A stretch of 64,000 nucleotides of DNA from Corythucha ciliata (GCA_038030265.1 CM075939.1:30485253-30549252); one strand, 5' to 3'. Numbered from the stretch's first letter, positions 22,979 to 34,100 are shown. Numbers and translations are program-made. The notes: generated by a model from the sequence alone, not told the origin.

Positions 22979-24308
22979 ATGTATATGGTCTTTCAGACAT
23001 CGTTGTGTGCTTAAATGGAACATAATTAAATTTGTTACAAGTTCTCTCGGCTCGGCTTTTCTAGTAGGACGAGTATTTTAGCCAAAATTCGGGTCGAAAG
23101 TTGACTAAAACTTGAAATTTCAATTTTTTTGACAAATTAATCCAAATTCGAGGAGCTGTATCATGGTTACTATATGACATACAGAGGTACGTTGTGTCTC
23201 AAACTGTAGCAAATTTTGTTTGGTTTTTAACGTATTTCGTACGTTTTATCTTAAAATGCACATTTTAGGAGATAAAGTGAAAAACCCGAAAAAAGTGCAA
23301 AAATTTCGCGGTTTTTCGAGTGCCACGAAAGTAGCACAAGTTTTTCGAAGCTGAAAACTTGTGCTTGCACTACTGGTGCTGGTCCTAAAAACATACTAAA
23401 AAATCAGAGCTAGCCGTTTAATTGCGATTTTATTGTTTCTGTTGACTGGCCTATAAAGACAATTACGAAATTACTATATTTTTAACCGTCGATAATCTCA
23501 CAAAACCATAAATCACCACAGGAAACTCGAGATGTGTAGAAGGAATACGGAAAAATCAACGGAAAGAAAACTAATACTTGGCTCGGTACTTGCTCGACAT
23601 CGAAAATAAGTGGAGCAACCCCGAGTACGAATATTCGCTACTTGGCGAGTAGCGAGTATCCGTACACGCTACTAGGAGCTCGGCGAGTAACGCGTATAAT
23701 GTTCCTGCTAAAAGAAGCCGAGCATAAACAAGTTCGAAAATTCGCTACTCGGCAAGTAGCGAGTATCCATACACACTACTAGGAGTTCGGCGAGTAGCGG
23801 CTAGGAACTTGGCAAGTAGCGCATGTGTGTGCCCAGCTTAACGCGAACACGAGCCTCTGCTCTCTGAGAAAATGTTCTTTCATTTATTATTTCAGCCAAT
23901 ACAGGGGCGTTGTACAATAGAAAAGTGAAGAACATGTGAGACAAGATGAGATTGACTTTGACAGCTAAAATATTTTACGTGCTAATTAAGGTAAATAGAA
24001 GAGTGGATTTTCATAGTTCAAGCATATAGTTTCTTTCCTGTGAATATGCACGAATAAGAATATTTCTGTGGCATGAAGCCCGAACGTATCGAAATTCAAG
24101 ATTCAATTATTTGCTAATCTAATATGAATCGAATTGGTTGTTGCTATGTGTCCATCGAGGTTCCCATAATTATCTATTTTCGCTTAGATTATTGGTCTTC
24201 AAATGATTTTATTCGTTCAATAATCTGTAACCTTAATATTTTGTTTTGGTTCCAACGATATTATTGTATATTATTATCATATTTGACTAACCATCTTATT
24301 TTTTACAG

Positions 24309-24398
24309 GACACGCTCATATCACTGATTTCAATATCGCTACGACTTTGAAAAACGGCCAACTGCCCACTTCGATGTCAGGCACTAAGCCCTACATAG
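24309..24398 (+). CDS. STK32: STK32-family kinase, activation-segment exon
   Basis: This internal exon encodes part of the activation segment of a serine/threonine kinase of the STK32 (YANK) family. With the split Gly codon it reads [12 protein letters not shown], then [12 protein letters not shown] instead of DFG at the metal-binding motif is characteristic of STK32 kinases. The acceptor is TTTTACAG (24301-24308) and the donor GTGAG (from 24399). It starts with the last two bases of a codon and ends after the first base of the next. The next exon supplies the last two bases (CC), giving Ala of the APE motif. The exons encoding the P-loop, the Lys/Glu pair and the HRD catalytic loop were not found upstream. 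The substrates of this family are poorly known. Confidence 0.9.
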
Positions 24399-25628
24399 GT
24401 GAGATAATCTAAAATACTGCTCATTGTCTTTTTTATTTGAAACCCCAAAGCTACGGGTAGTCCAAAAAACCAACCCCTTTTGTTTCACCCTTTCACCCTT
24501 TTGTGATCGATTTCACATCAAAGTCCTTTCTCGCGGGACCCGCGAAATGCCATTATTATTTCTACCTCACCCTCCTCACCTTCAATAACTCACTTTGATA
24601 ATCTCATTTTCTCATGTGTACGTGATCACCATACAATGCGTTTCGCCGCTCTTTTAAGAAGCCGCGTACTTGAAATTGAATGAAACAGTTGACTCCTCCT
24701 ACACAGTGGCAGGAGATGATTGGATCGTGTAATAAGAATGGAACTTTTTCTAGTTTCTGCCAATTTGAATGAAGGAGAAGAATAATACTGAGCCTTCTGT
24801 TTCATCTCTTTCGTTAAGAACTGAAAAGGGCGTGAAACAGGAAAATAATATAATTATGTACTTCGCTTGGCCTTGGCGACTCAAGTTAATAATACTTTGA
24901 TATTTTGAAAGGAAGGTGAAATACGTGAGATTTTCATTGGTTTAGCGGGTGCTGGTCCCCTCTTTTCACGATTTTTTTTTTGTTTTGTTTTTTCATATCT
25001 GTAGTTACACCAAGTTTACACTTATAAGTATAGCTTTTCTGAATACACTGTTTTAATATTAACCTCCACAAGTTTTAGAAACAGAACAAAACTTTATTCG
25101 GATATTTTTTATCTCATTAAATTGAAGCTATGTACACAGTTTACAGAATTAAATCATGCGGCTTTACGCGTTTAAGTCTTCGGTACATATCAACTTACCA
25201 CCAGTACAAGTTGTGCAGCTTCCTTGTTGAGGTGGCATAGAAGACGGTCCTGATGATTTTTCGCCAATCCTTGAATGACTTCATCGAACGCCATCACTCA
25301 AAGTCACGGTGAAGTCGATCGTTCCGAACGCACTAAGGAGCACTAACAATGGTTCTTAGTGCGTTGTTTTGTTTAGTACGTTGTTTCAATACAGCATTGA
25401 AAGCATTGTATAATTTTAGGATTCGTTAGGGTCGCAGGACCTGCGACAGTGTTATTTTGTTTTGGATAGAAAGCTTTTAGTGTCTACCCATGATCCAGTA
25501 CATTTTCCGAAATTTTATGTTCAGCTCACCTCTCTTCTTCTTCACATGCTAAGTACATGGCTTGGTTGGAATACGGAAGCTCTTTGTTATTGGGATACTC
25601 CGGTGTGTAGTGAATCGACAAATTAAAA

Positions 25629-25845
25629 AAAAAATGCACTAAAAAAAAAATTCGCTCCGGCAGCTGGCGGTCGGAAAGAGTGCATTTCATTCCGTATACG
25701 GATACTCTAAGCCGTCCCAGAAGTAATAATTTTGATTCCATAATTTGTTTCATTAAGCCCAACTTCTTCCTTTATTTTCACCACCCTCTCTTCAAAAATG
25801 TCGAAAAGTTTCGGTAGTTTTCCAAGGGCTTTGTTATATTAAATT
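25629..25845 (+). repeat. Repeat block B
   Basis: Direct match to 51622-51815: TTCGCTCCGGCAGCTGGCGG, GAAAGAGTGCATTTCATT, AGAAGTAATAATTTTGAT and TTTTCCAAGGGCTTTGTTAT are shared. A short piece (GGCAGCTGGCGGTCGG) recurs at about 46622. It is non-coding. Confidence 0.8.
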
Positions 25846-26339
25846 TTTGTGCCGTATTTTATAATACCTAAACGTGTGAATTTAAGCGATTTTTTGAAAT
25901 TTCATCCCCCATTTCACCCTCCCCCATCAAAGTTTTCGATAAATTTCAATGGAACCCAGGGCTTTCGTTACATTAAATTATTGAGTCGAATTTTAGAGCG
26001 CTAATATGAACTAGTGAAGTTCAACGCTATTTTTACACTTCCACACCGAAAGGACCACCCCCACCACCTTAGATTTTTCGAAAAATTAAAATGGGAATCA
26101 AAGGCTACTAAAACATGGAGTAAACGTACCGAATATAATGCTTCTAGAATCAACTGGTGATTTATAGTGATTTTTCGACCATTTAACCCCTATTCCCCCC
26201 CTCCACCTTGACCGATTTGGCCCAAATGCAATACCGATCGGGGTCTTATGACTACTGATTTTTGTGCCAAAGCGCGTTCCGCTAAATTGATTTCTTCGAG
26301 AGTTATCGTGCTAACAAGAAAACGGCCATAATATTATAA

Positions 26340-26500
26340 ATAAATAAATATACATAATGATATATTTATATGAATCCTGGAGACCACTGATTTCGTGTTC
26401 TAGAGGTTCTGAAACGTGAAAAAAAACATGACATGACCCATGTTTGCCACCATCACGGCGAGACCAATAGTGCATTTTCAGAATGAAATGCACTAAAAAT
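26340..26500 (+). repeat. Repeat block C
   Basis: Direct match to 52965-53092, sharing GGAGACCACTGA, GAGGTTCTGAAACGTG, ACATGACATGACCCAT, GAGACCAATAGTGCATTTTC and GAATGAAATGCACTAAAA. The copy at 26340 contains extra bases (ATTTCGTGTTCTA) absent from the other. Confidence 0.8.
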
Positions 26501-26563
26501 TCACTAAAATGTCGTTAATCGACCCGTAGGTGAAATCCGCAAGTGTACCGATACGATTTCATC

Positions 26564-27021
26564 TCATTCATTTTGTTTCTCCACCTCACCGCCCATCTTT
26601 GGTTGGACGCTGGAGAGTGCTTGATTCAGTTCTCGAACTGAGCGCTGGTTGTCTTGGACGACTGCAAGCAATGCTGTATCATCCGCAAATGTTGCAGTGA
26701 TAATGTTGCTATTTTCTGGGAGGTCTCCAGTGTACATTAGGTACAGTATCGGGCCTAGTACACTACCCTGAGGCACTCCGGCTTTAATTGGTTTCAGATC
26801 TGAATATTGATCAATCTGCCTCCACACGAAAGTAACGTTCTGAGAGATACAAATCCAGTATAGCTCCATGTATTTATAGGGCAACATTTTCTTCAACTTA
26901 TACTTGAGCCCGTCATCCCATACTCTGTCGAAAGCCTGCGACACATCGAGGTAAGCTGCTGAACAGGCATTTATTTCTTCAAGAAATTCAAAAGATGTGT
27001 CCGTCCACAGATTTTTTATTT
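26564..27021 (-). pseudogene. Jockey-like reverse transcriptase fragment
   Basis: The minus strand reads, from its 5' side, KNLWTDTSFEFLEEINAC, SAAYLDVSQAFDRVW (palm motif A, with its catalytic Asp), KAGVPQGSVLGPILYLMYTG (motif B) and ATFADDTALLA (motif C, with both catalytic Asp). It is well conserved for about 150 residues, then stops abruptly near 26564 where the next RT segment should follow. Both ends are truncated, so it is not active. It is the least decayed RT fragment in the window and closest to Jockey-clade elements. It lies in sense-opposite orientation within the kinase intron. Confidence 0.9.
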
Positions 27022-27145
27022 ACTTACTTTGCCTAACCCGAGTTAGGTGCTGACGACGACTGATCGACCGATGATGACGTAACATCGATACCCCGGTCTC
27101 CCACAAGCAAATAAAAAATCTGTGGACGGACACATCTTTTGAATT
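26985..27145. repeat. Perfect 37-bp inverted repeat at RT fragment edge
   Basis: 26985-27021 and 27109-27145 are exact inverted copies (key string TGTGTCCGTCCACAG) separated by 87 bp. The left arm is part of the reverse-transcriptase coding sequence; the right arm is an isolated inverted duplicate of it. Confidence 0.9.
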
Positions 27146-27339
27146 TCAACATGCTCACTTGCTCAGCGTCATGAAAACCTCACCTGAAGTGGTTCATTGA
27201 ATATAAATAACTGTGATCGCACACCAGAGTATCATAAAATATGGCTACGGCAGATGGTAGTCGAATAAAGTTCATTTCACTACTACGAAGTGCGACTTGT
27301 AGAGTTAATTTGCGATTATTCGACAAAAATTACTACTTA

Positions 27340-28085
27340 GGCCCGTATTCATAAGGTGAGCATACACGAGCAGATATCTGCGACAGATTTAATGTTTTTG
27401 ACAGATATCGGTGGTGAAAATTTGCTCGTTAGTGGGCAAGAAACGACGACAGATCAACCGTGATCGGCCAAACGGTATCGGTGGGAGTTCAAATCGGCCA
27501 GATATGGTCTGTGGTCCCCCACTAATCAACCGATTTCTTATGAGAGATATCTGGCAGACAGATCAGCCGATTTCGAATCGGGCGTCGCCCCTCAACTCAA
27601 CGATTTTAACCACGGGAACTTCACTGAACATGTATTTTCTATTATTTTTACCATATAAATGGTCAAGCTTTTTGCTCCTCCACTAGTTTTCTAACTTCAT
27701 ATCTGCCACCGATCTCAAATATCTTTCGAACCCGACCGATAAATGAAATCTGTCAGATTTTTTTCCGCCACAGATCTCAATCTGCCAGATGTGCCCCCAC
27801 TAACGGGCAGATTTGGTCGGGTAACAGATATCGGTCGCAGATAACTTTTGTACGTTAAGGGGCGACGACCGATCTCATCGTTTGCTCTAGATCGTTAACG
27901 ATATCTGTTGAAAACATCGGCCGATCAAATCTGTCAGAATTATCTGCCCGTGTATGGGCCACTATAGACATTTCTTAACTTAAATTTCCCTAAGCGGACG
28001 TCTAAACAGATGATTTTTTTCCAACAACTGATTTGATTTTAACTTAAGAGAATTTTAACTTAAGTACTGACTATGAACACGGGCC
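27340..28085. mobile_element. MITE with TA flanks, itself split
   Basis: The left end GGCCCGTATTCATA and right end GAACACGGGCC are inverted matches, flanked by TA (27338-27339 and 28086-28087). Subtracting the inner element at 27354-27963 leaves about 133 bp. The rest holds GACATTTCTTAACTTAAA and the partly inverted TTTTAACTTAAGTACTGA near the right end. A TA duplication suggests Tc1/mariner-type mobilisation. Confidence 0.65.
27354..27963. mobile_element. 610-bp TIR element, family M4, copy 1
   Basis: Starts AGGTGAGCATACACGAGCAG and ends TCTGCCCGTGTATGGGCCAC then T, flanked by ATA (27351-27353, 27964-27966). The interior is rich in AGATATCTG/CAGATATC-like motifs in both orientations, probable protein-binding repeats. 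A second copy, 60666-61651, has AAT flanks. It has no transposase; a 91-codon frame at 27411 is incidental. Confidence 0.8.
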
Positions 28086-28256
28086 TATGTGTGACTATCC
28101 ACTTTTATTTAGCAATTCCTGCCAAATAATCGATAATTTATTGAAATTCGTAGCAGTGAAATGCACTCCATTCGACAGCGACGACAGACAGCTGCCCGAG
28201 CGATATCTTTTGATGCTTTAGATGGATATGATGAATAATTCTGTCGCCGGTATTTT

Positions 28257-28416
28257 TAATTAACAAATTAATTAAACTGATGTTATCCGGACGACGATGG
28301 CAGGGCATAGCCCTACACGATTCGAGTTTCGAGAAAAAATGGCTCGAACTCGAATCGTGTTGGGCTATGCCCTTCCATTGTCGTCCGGATAACATCAGTT
28401 CAATTAATTTGTTAAT
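28257..28416. repeat. 160-bp near-perfect hairpin
   Basis: The arms of about 70 bp read AATTAACAAATTAATT and AACTGATGTTATCCGGACGA through AGGGCATAGCCC, then their complement after a short loop (TTTCGAGAAAAAATGG). It splits the right arm of palindrome P1 at 27144-28510 and is likely a young hairpin MITE. Confidence 0.85.
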
Positions 28417-28599
28417 TTTGATGCTTTCGAGAGCGTTCATCTTCACTTCCATTCCAAGGACCGCCTCAAATGAGGTTTTCATGATTTTTAGCGTGCTGAA
28501 ATTCGCAAGGATTGTTTTTACTTAAGGTAAAAACAAGCGATTTTGATAGGTAAATCACTAATTTTTCTAAAAAATTGTCACTCTCGCACGATATTTAAT

Positions 28600-28765
28600 A
28601 CTTTCCGCTCTTGTTGATGTACTATATCCTAAAAAATGTTGGAAAAATCATATCTCGATGGGTTTTTATTTTCGGACCATGGTTTATGGGGTGTTCTCGA
28701 TCGGAAATGAGGTATAATTATACCTATTTTTTTCTTTACACTTATACGCATCCACCCTGTAGAAA
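28600..28765 (+). repeat. Repeat block E, copy 1
   Basis: Shares AAAAATCATATCTCGATGG, then TTTTGATTTTCG / TTTTATTTTCGG-type sequence and AATGAGGT, with 31240-31395 (direct) and 51815-51960 (inverted, with CGAGATATGATTTTTC). The edge CACCCTGTA / TACAGGGTGG marks one terminus. It is non-coding. Confidence 0.7.
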
Positions 28766-29770
28766 ATTATATGTTAAGCAGAGTAAATATACCTAAAGAG
28801 ATAATTGCGATTTGCTTCCCCCCCCCCTTTTCCCCACACGGTCCATGTGAACTAGTTACGTTACTTTAACAGACCTCCTCACCGCACACCTCACCAAGGG
28901 GAAAACTCCACTCCACCCCGCACTTGGTCAATCCTATCTAATCACGTTGTTGATGCGATCTCTATCTATACATATACAATACGCCAAGTGTTAAGCCTTT
29001 GTGGTGCGTAACCTGATTTCCAATATAACCAGAAAAACTCGGGTATGCGCCAATTGCTGTGAAAACCTCAACCCTCATTTGAATATCTTCCTTCTTGTTC
29101 CTTGCCAATTTTGTGGAGAAACTCATTAGCATTCTGTGTTAGGATTTAAATCAACAACAAAACTAGCGGTTTCCTTAAGGCAGGTCAAGCTCCTTGTCTT
29201 TCAGGGGCGGATCCACAGGGGGGGTAATGGGGGTAACTACCCCCCCCCCCCAGGATTTCAGAAAAGTTGATTTTTCAATAAAGATAGAGAGAACATCACG
29301 ACGATTTCCTGAGGACAAGCAGTGGTTGGCAATCTTATCTGTCGATTCTCTCATACAAATGCTACCCCCCTCCCCAGCAATGCCAATTTCGTAGCCTCAC
29401 CTTTTCATAAAGTGAATCTACATGTATGAGATCGTGCAGAAGTCTTTTCATGTTGAGAAATGTATCATTAATGTAAAGAGCTGCACCTTTTTGGTACCTA
29501 TTAGACCGAAGAATACGTTCGTCCTGTTTTCGAAGAAAATCAAATACACCTTACCTTTTTGCAGGGTATACTACCTCTCCAAGATGTTTCCACCATGAAA
29601 TTTAGGTGGAAAACTCATGAGACATCCTTATACACCCTGAATCACACCCCAAAATGTCATTAACTTTGGAATTGTGTCACTAACAAGTTACCTGACTGCT
29701 GGTCTATACATGTAGATGGTTGCTTGAATTCTAAAGGAAATTCAGTGCTCTACAATGTCTTAAAGCTAGA

Positions 29771-29899
29771 TTTTCCTAGCAGCGCAAAACGCTCAGCGCT
29801 GCGTCATTTAAATTGTTTCCCAGTCCAAAAGTAAAGATGTAACTAGGAATAAATGTAAAATGCGCTGCGCTCGCTAAGCGTTTTGCGCCGCTATAGGAA
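29771..29899. repeat. Hairpin repeat
   Basis: CCTAGCAGCGCAAAACGCT and its near complement AGCGTTTTGCGCCGCTATAGG bound about 130 bp, with a GCGCTGCG/CGCAGCG theme inside. It lies within the hAT-type element. Confidence 0.65.
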
Positions 29900-30014
29900 A
29901 ACCCAGTTTTACGGGAAATTTCCATAGAACGCGTACTACTTTTCGAGTTACAGGCAAAAAAACTCGGGTTTTCGGCGCTTCTGAAGTGGGGCCCTTCTGG
30001 CGGGGAAATTTTGG

Positions 30015-30870
30015 TGGAAAACTCATGAAAATTACTCATTTTCTTTTATAGCAATTAAAAAAATAATAATTAGCGAATTTTTTGGCAGAAATGACCATTT
30101 TTGGGGAAAAAGAGTGCTCTTCAAAACCAGTGGTTTAACCAGTAAAATTCAAACGATCCTTGCGGTTTTTAGCGTGCTAAAAATCATAAGACCCCGTTCA
30201 CAATCTCTATGCTTTCGTTGTGTGGTGTCCATGCAACCTATCAAAATGCATCATTTTTCGAGGGAATAAATTTGTTTGGTTGCATAGACTCCACACTCCA
30301 CACAACGCAGACATAGAGCTTGTGAACGGGCCTTAAAGCCTCATGTGAAGCGGTCCTTTGAATGGAACTGGATGTGAAGGCTCACCAAAGCATCGAAAGA
30401 TATCGCTCCGGCAGCTGGCTGTCGAATAGAGTGGATTTCACTACTAATGTACGAATTTCGACGTTATTAGTAAATTAGGCATTATTGTGCGGAAATGGCT
30501 AAATAAAAGAAGAGAATCACACTGAGTGGTAATTTTTGTCGAATAATAGCAAATTAACTAAAAACGTGGAAATTCGGTGTAGTAAATGCACTCTATTTGA
30601 CAGCCAGCTGTTGGGGCGACATTTTTTGATACTTTGGTGGGAGTTCGTTCGGTGGGCAGTCAGTTCCATTCAAAGGCCCACTGGCGATGAGGTTTTCAGG
30701 ACGTTTAGCATGTTGAAATTCGCAAGGATTGTTTGAATTTTGCAGGTCAAAACAAGCGATTTTGAAGAGAAAAGTAACATTTTTCTTCTTTAAAAAACAT
30801 TGTCATTTTTGCTGGAAAATTGCCAATTAATTAAACAAACGCTCATGAGTAATTTTGAATGGGACACGTT
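30015..30870. repeat. Palindromic element P1, copy 2
   Basis: A long hairpin: left-arm landmarks ATTCAAACGATCCTTGCG, TTTAGCGTGCT, CGCTCCGGCAGCTGGCTGTC and GAATAGAGTGGATTTCACTA all have complements on the right (30550-30770). The outer ends also pair: AAAACTCATGAAAATTACTC near 30015 with GCTCATGAGTAATTTTGAAT near 30841. The left arm carries an inserted MITE (30190-30333) that the right arm lacks, so insertion was later than palindrome formation. Confidence 0.8.
30190..30333. mobile_element. 144-bp MITE, family M1, copy 1
   Basis: Right end CTTGTGAACGGGCCT, left end GACCCCGTTCACAA (one degraded base near the tip), TAA on both sides (30187-30189, 30334-30336). It is related to 37838-37974 and 37254-37371. 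A 3-bp TAA duplication suggests a PIF/Harbinger-type origin. Confidence 0.85.
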
Positions 30871-32135
30871 GGAGAAGTTTCTCTGATCCATGGAAAGTCG
30901 ATAGGCGCTGTTGATCAACAGTGGGAGAGGACTTATTTTTCCTTTTGATTTGGATCATTGCTTCCGCACCTACGGCCTATTATTCATTATCTAGTCCGTT
31001 TTAGTATGATCAAGTGGGGGTTGAATTTTATGGAAAATTAAAAATCCCCATATCGTACAATCTTAAGGAAGTGTTGAGGCGACAGAAAATAGTTATTTTA
31101 TGTCGAAAATTGCTATTCCTGACTTTCTGTCACGGTACTGACAGGGTCTGTCAGGGTGGCAGAGTGTTTTTCCCGAATCCATAGCCAACAATTTACAGAA
31201 AGTCTGCTACAAAGCGAGTTACTCGCATTTATTTAGGGAAAGAGATGTTATCCTAAAAAGATGCTAGAAAAATCATATCTCGATGGATTTTGATTTTCGT
31301 ACCACTACCATAGTGTATTTAGCGTTTTCGACTGCAAATGAGGTCTAATTTCATCAATTTTTTTTTTTTTACACTTATTCGACTCCAACCTGTATGTATG
31401 TAGAAAGTTTTCGACATAAAAAATTAATACTTTGAAACACTAGGCACAACTTTTGACTGCCCGAAAGCCGCGATTTTTGGGTCATTTTATCAGTTTTTTC
31501 TATAAATATCCCCCAAAACGAGAGGCTTTATAGAGGAAACCCTTCTCGTACAAAAAATTTAGGGTCATTAAATTTCCTACACCAATACATTCATGTGAAT
31601 AAGTACATTGGTTTTCCACGACCAATGCGGAGCGCGCTACAAACTTACGGGCCTTTTTTTCTAAAATGGGTGAAAGGCTTAAAATCACCTGTTTCCGAGC
31701 AATCTATGCTCTGTGAGCTTGATTTCTGCCCATCAACGTTCATTCCATTAGCTTACCCAACTTTTTCAAGCCCCTAGCTCCACCTCGGTTGAAAATTTTG
31801 AAGCCTTCTATTCTAGATTTTATATAAAAAAAACTGACCATTTTGCCTCCAGAAAACGATAATTTATGCGTTAAACTTGGCGTTTTGGTGTTCTGGGACT
31901 CCACTAGGTCCCTAGCGTCGGTAATCATTAATTTGCAGGGGAAAATAATAATGTGGCAGGACTAATTCGGCATGGGTACTACACATCCTCATTTGTCTTG
32001 AAACATCAACCCAATATTTTATGAATTTTGGAAGCGATGGAATGATGTAACATGAGGGTGTTTGATGTAAAGGGTGAGGAGGGGGGGTTCATCGGTATTA
32101 CCCCCCCCTAGGATTCATACCTGGATCCGCCCCTG

Positions 32136-32470
32136 TTATCTCTTCATGGGAACGATCGGAGAAGGGCCTGATATCTCTGAGTCGGGAAGAACTCTCGGTG
32201 GGACTGCTAACGGGACATTTTGCCGTTCGATATACACTCAGACCAGAAGTCTGTCACGGACATTTGCAGGTTCTACGACTTTGCTGTGGAAATATTCGGA
32301 GCACGTACCGTGTGAGTGTGAGGCTTTGGGTCGATTACGCTTTCACCAGCTTCGATGTGAAACCGAACCAACTGGACCGGATCGGTGGATCGGTGAAAGA
32401 ATGTTCATGAAATTACCCTCTCTCTTTTCCCTAACCCACATGACTTCCCGCTACCACACCATCACCTGAG
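32136..32470 (+). pseudogene. Non-LTR retrotransposon C-terminal remnant
   Basis: Mixed frames give LTGHFAVRYTLR (about 32203-32240), CCGNIRST and EHVPCECEALGRLRFHQLRC (about 32300-32360). This matches the C-terminal zinc-knuckle-like region after RNase H in Jockey/R1-type elements (cysteines and histidine in the order C..CG..E.H...C). A frameshift around 32290 separates the halves. It abuts the right end of the hAT-type element; no matching left half was seen on the other side. Confidence 0.7.
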
Positions 32471-32989
32471 AGGAGCCTCTCCTGTTTTATCGGTAAAACT
32501 CTCTCTTATTGGTTGCAGTTGTTTGATAATAAGTGGAGAAGTAGAGAACCACGTTAAGAGAGGGAAAAAGCGGGCTTATGGCCTCCCACCACTCATGCAC
32601 ATTCTTTCGCCGATCCGACTATAGTGTCTTGCTTTTACCGGGCAACCTGATGGGAGACCACAATAGAACTTATAGGTCGAGTTGGTATATAGGAGATAGT
32701 TTCTTCTAGGCTTTCCTCCCCGTTTTTATGGGGTGGGGGCATTTTCCTTCAATTTTACGGAAACGACCATTTATCTTATATACTTATTAAAATCTTTATC
32801 ATTAAACTCCATCTAATTAATAAAATCAATGAAGGAAAAAATAAAATGTTTGGAGCCAGCGGAGCATACATACATGCATACTTGAAGACTTCCTAATGTC
32901 GCCCAGCTATTCAAGCACGGTGAGCACCGTAAGCATAAAATGTTGCCGGAAATGTTGTGAATCAGGGAATCACTAGGGTTTACTTATGG

Positions 32990-33080
32990 TGGATTTCACT
33001 GGCTTAACTAAGCCGAACCTTGTTTATATAAAATTCAATTAATTTTTTCGCTTTAAGCCGAGTTGTTGAAATCCACTATT
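32990..33080. repeat. Small hairpin repeat
   Basis: GTGGATTTCACTGGCTTA-type sequence and TAAGCCGAGTTGTTGAAATCCAC form an imperfect inverted pair around an AT-rich loop. Other short inverted motifs (GTAATAACG / CGTTATTAC) follow at about 33110-33150. Confidence 0.45.
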
Positions 33081-33908
33081 TGAGGAACACATGAATGACC
33101 ATGCTAACTGGTAATAACGCCATTTTCCACATGTAAATAACGTTATTACCTGATGATTTCCGGGACTGTTGCTCATAACATCATGCTGTTCATGCTTTCA
33201 CGATACCTGATTCCTAGCAATAACTTACATGAATGACTGTACATTTATAGACGTTCCCTGTGGGGGATATCGTGAATCCCATGGAACAATGTCAATATGA
33301 ACAACAATGGCTGTCCATGTTCCTAGGATATAACATTATTCGCTCGAGGATTTACGTGATTTCCTTAACTCACGTGATTCCTTGATTCACGAAATTTTGG
33401 GTAACACGTATACCTAATTATTTAGTATGAATTATTTTTTTCTATGGCCTGAATTTTCACACCGTGATCCTGATTATCTAGGTTAAAGATAACCCAGAAG
33501 CAAATACAAGGAAATAATACGTTATTTCAAGCACTTGAGAAGTGAGGAGTCAAAATAATGAAAAACTGATATAGAAATAAACAGGAAACCCCGGGATTAC
33601 TGGAAAAATAGGGTTTTTTGCTACCATCGTATCCCTCAGCGTTGAAGTTCATAATTTATGCAATAAGAAGTCAAGCTTCAGATCAGGCAAAGAGAAAGAG
33701 AGAGAGAAAAAAAAAAGAAAACTGAATAACGCAAAATTCCTACAAAAATCTAACAGACAGGCAGCGTTACAAATTGCTATTGATCTTACTGTGAGTGCCC
33801 TCTTTTCATTTCACTGCTGAATGCTCCATTGATCGCTTCAGATAAATGATCCGTTAACTTTACTCTTTAATTTCGACCTTTCAAACGCTACGTCAACCAG
33901 TAATTATT

Positions 33909-33980
33909 AGGGAGTTATTGCACAACCGTCTGACGCGTAACGTTTACGGTTATGTGACGTCACCATAAGCGTAATAATAC
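33909..33980 (+). repeat. Partial M5 MITE end
   Basis: Begins GGGAGTTATTGCACAACCGT and runs through CGGTTATGTGACGTCACCAT to AAGCGTAA, as in the left end of 35182-35484. No matching right end is nearby. Confidence 0.7.
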
Positions 33981-33984
33981 TAGT

Positions 33985-34100
33985 AATTATTAGTAGGCGC
34001 CAGGTTTCGAACCCGGCAGGCGTCAAAGCCTCCTTTGGGCGCATATACGCCGTACCCTGATCCAACTGTGCACTTCACACCCGTACTACGGTGGCGTTTC
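33985..34100 (-). other. tRNA-like / SINE-like fragment with B box
   Basis: On the minus strand 34003-34014 reads GGGTTCGAAACC, a perfect pol III internal B-box string. It lies in a T-arm-like context (CCGGG, loop, CCTGG), preceded by a possible anticodon-arm stem AGGC..GCCT. A clear D arm and a canonical A box at the right distance are missing, so it is not an intact tRNA gene. It could be a tRNA-derived SINE or chance. Confidence 0.3.

Larger units (their letters stand above)
20735..23838. mobile_element. TIR element, 3.1 kb, TAA flanks
   Basis: The left end AGCTGGGCGCACTCATGCGC continues to TACTTGCCAAGT. The right end is the inverted match ACTTGGCAAGTAGCGCATGT continuing to GTGCCCAGCT. 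TAA flanks both sides (20732-20734, 23839-23841), a 3-bp duplication as in PIF/Harbinger elements. Both ends contain clusters of subterminal repeats of the type GCTACTTGGCNAGTAGCG (20750-20860 and 23590-23825). No transposase frame was found. The interior holds repeat R3 (21059-21560) and repeat block A (22345-22978), so it is non-autonomous or gutted. Confidence 0.7.
27144..28510. repeat. Palindromic element P1, copy opened by nested insertions
   Basis: The left arm (27144-27337) and right arm (about 28088-28510) are inverted relatives. Shared landmarks are ATTTCAACATGCT versus the complement of AGCGTGCTGAAAT, GAAAACCTCA, the CAGCTG/GGCAG region, and TTCATTTCACTACTACGAA versus its complement. 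The same palindrome type occurs at 30015-30870 and 52160-52960. The centre is opened by elements at 27340-28085, and the right arm by a hairpin at 28257-28416. Confidence 0.7.
29202..32135. mobile_element. hAT-type element, 2.9 kb
   Basis: The left terminus CAGGGGCGGATCCA and right terminus TGGATCCGCCCCTG are inverted copies, next to internal G-run and C-run tracts at each end. An imperfect 8-bp flanking duplication is seen (TTGTCTTT at 29194-29201, TTATCTCT at 32136-32143; 6 of 8 match). CAGGG termini and 8-bp duplications are hAT features. No transposase is present. The interior holds a hairpin (29771-29899), palindrome P1 (30015-30870) and block E. Confidence 0.75.

Noticed and set aside
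1..24308. Upstream exons of the STK32-family kinase
   Set aside because: I looked for the HRD-type catalytic loop ending just before GHAHITDFN and for the N-lobe, and found no matching coding segment. They probably lie outside the window or were missed by eye.
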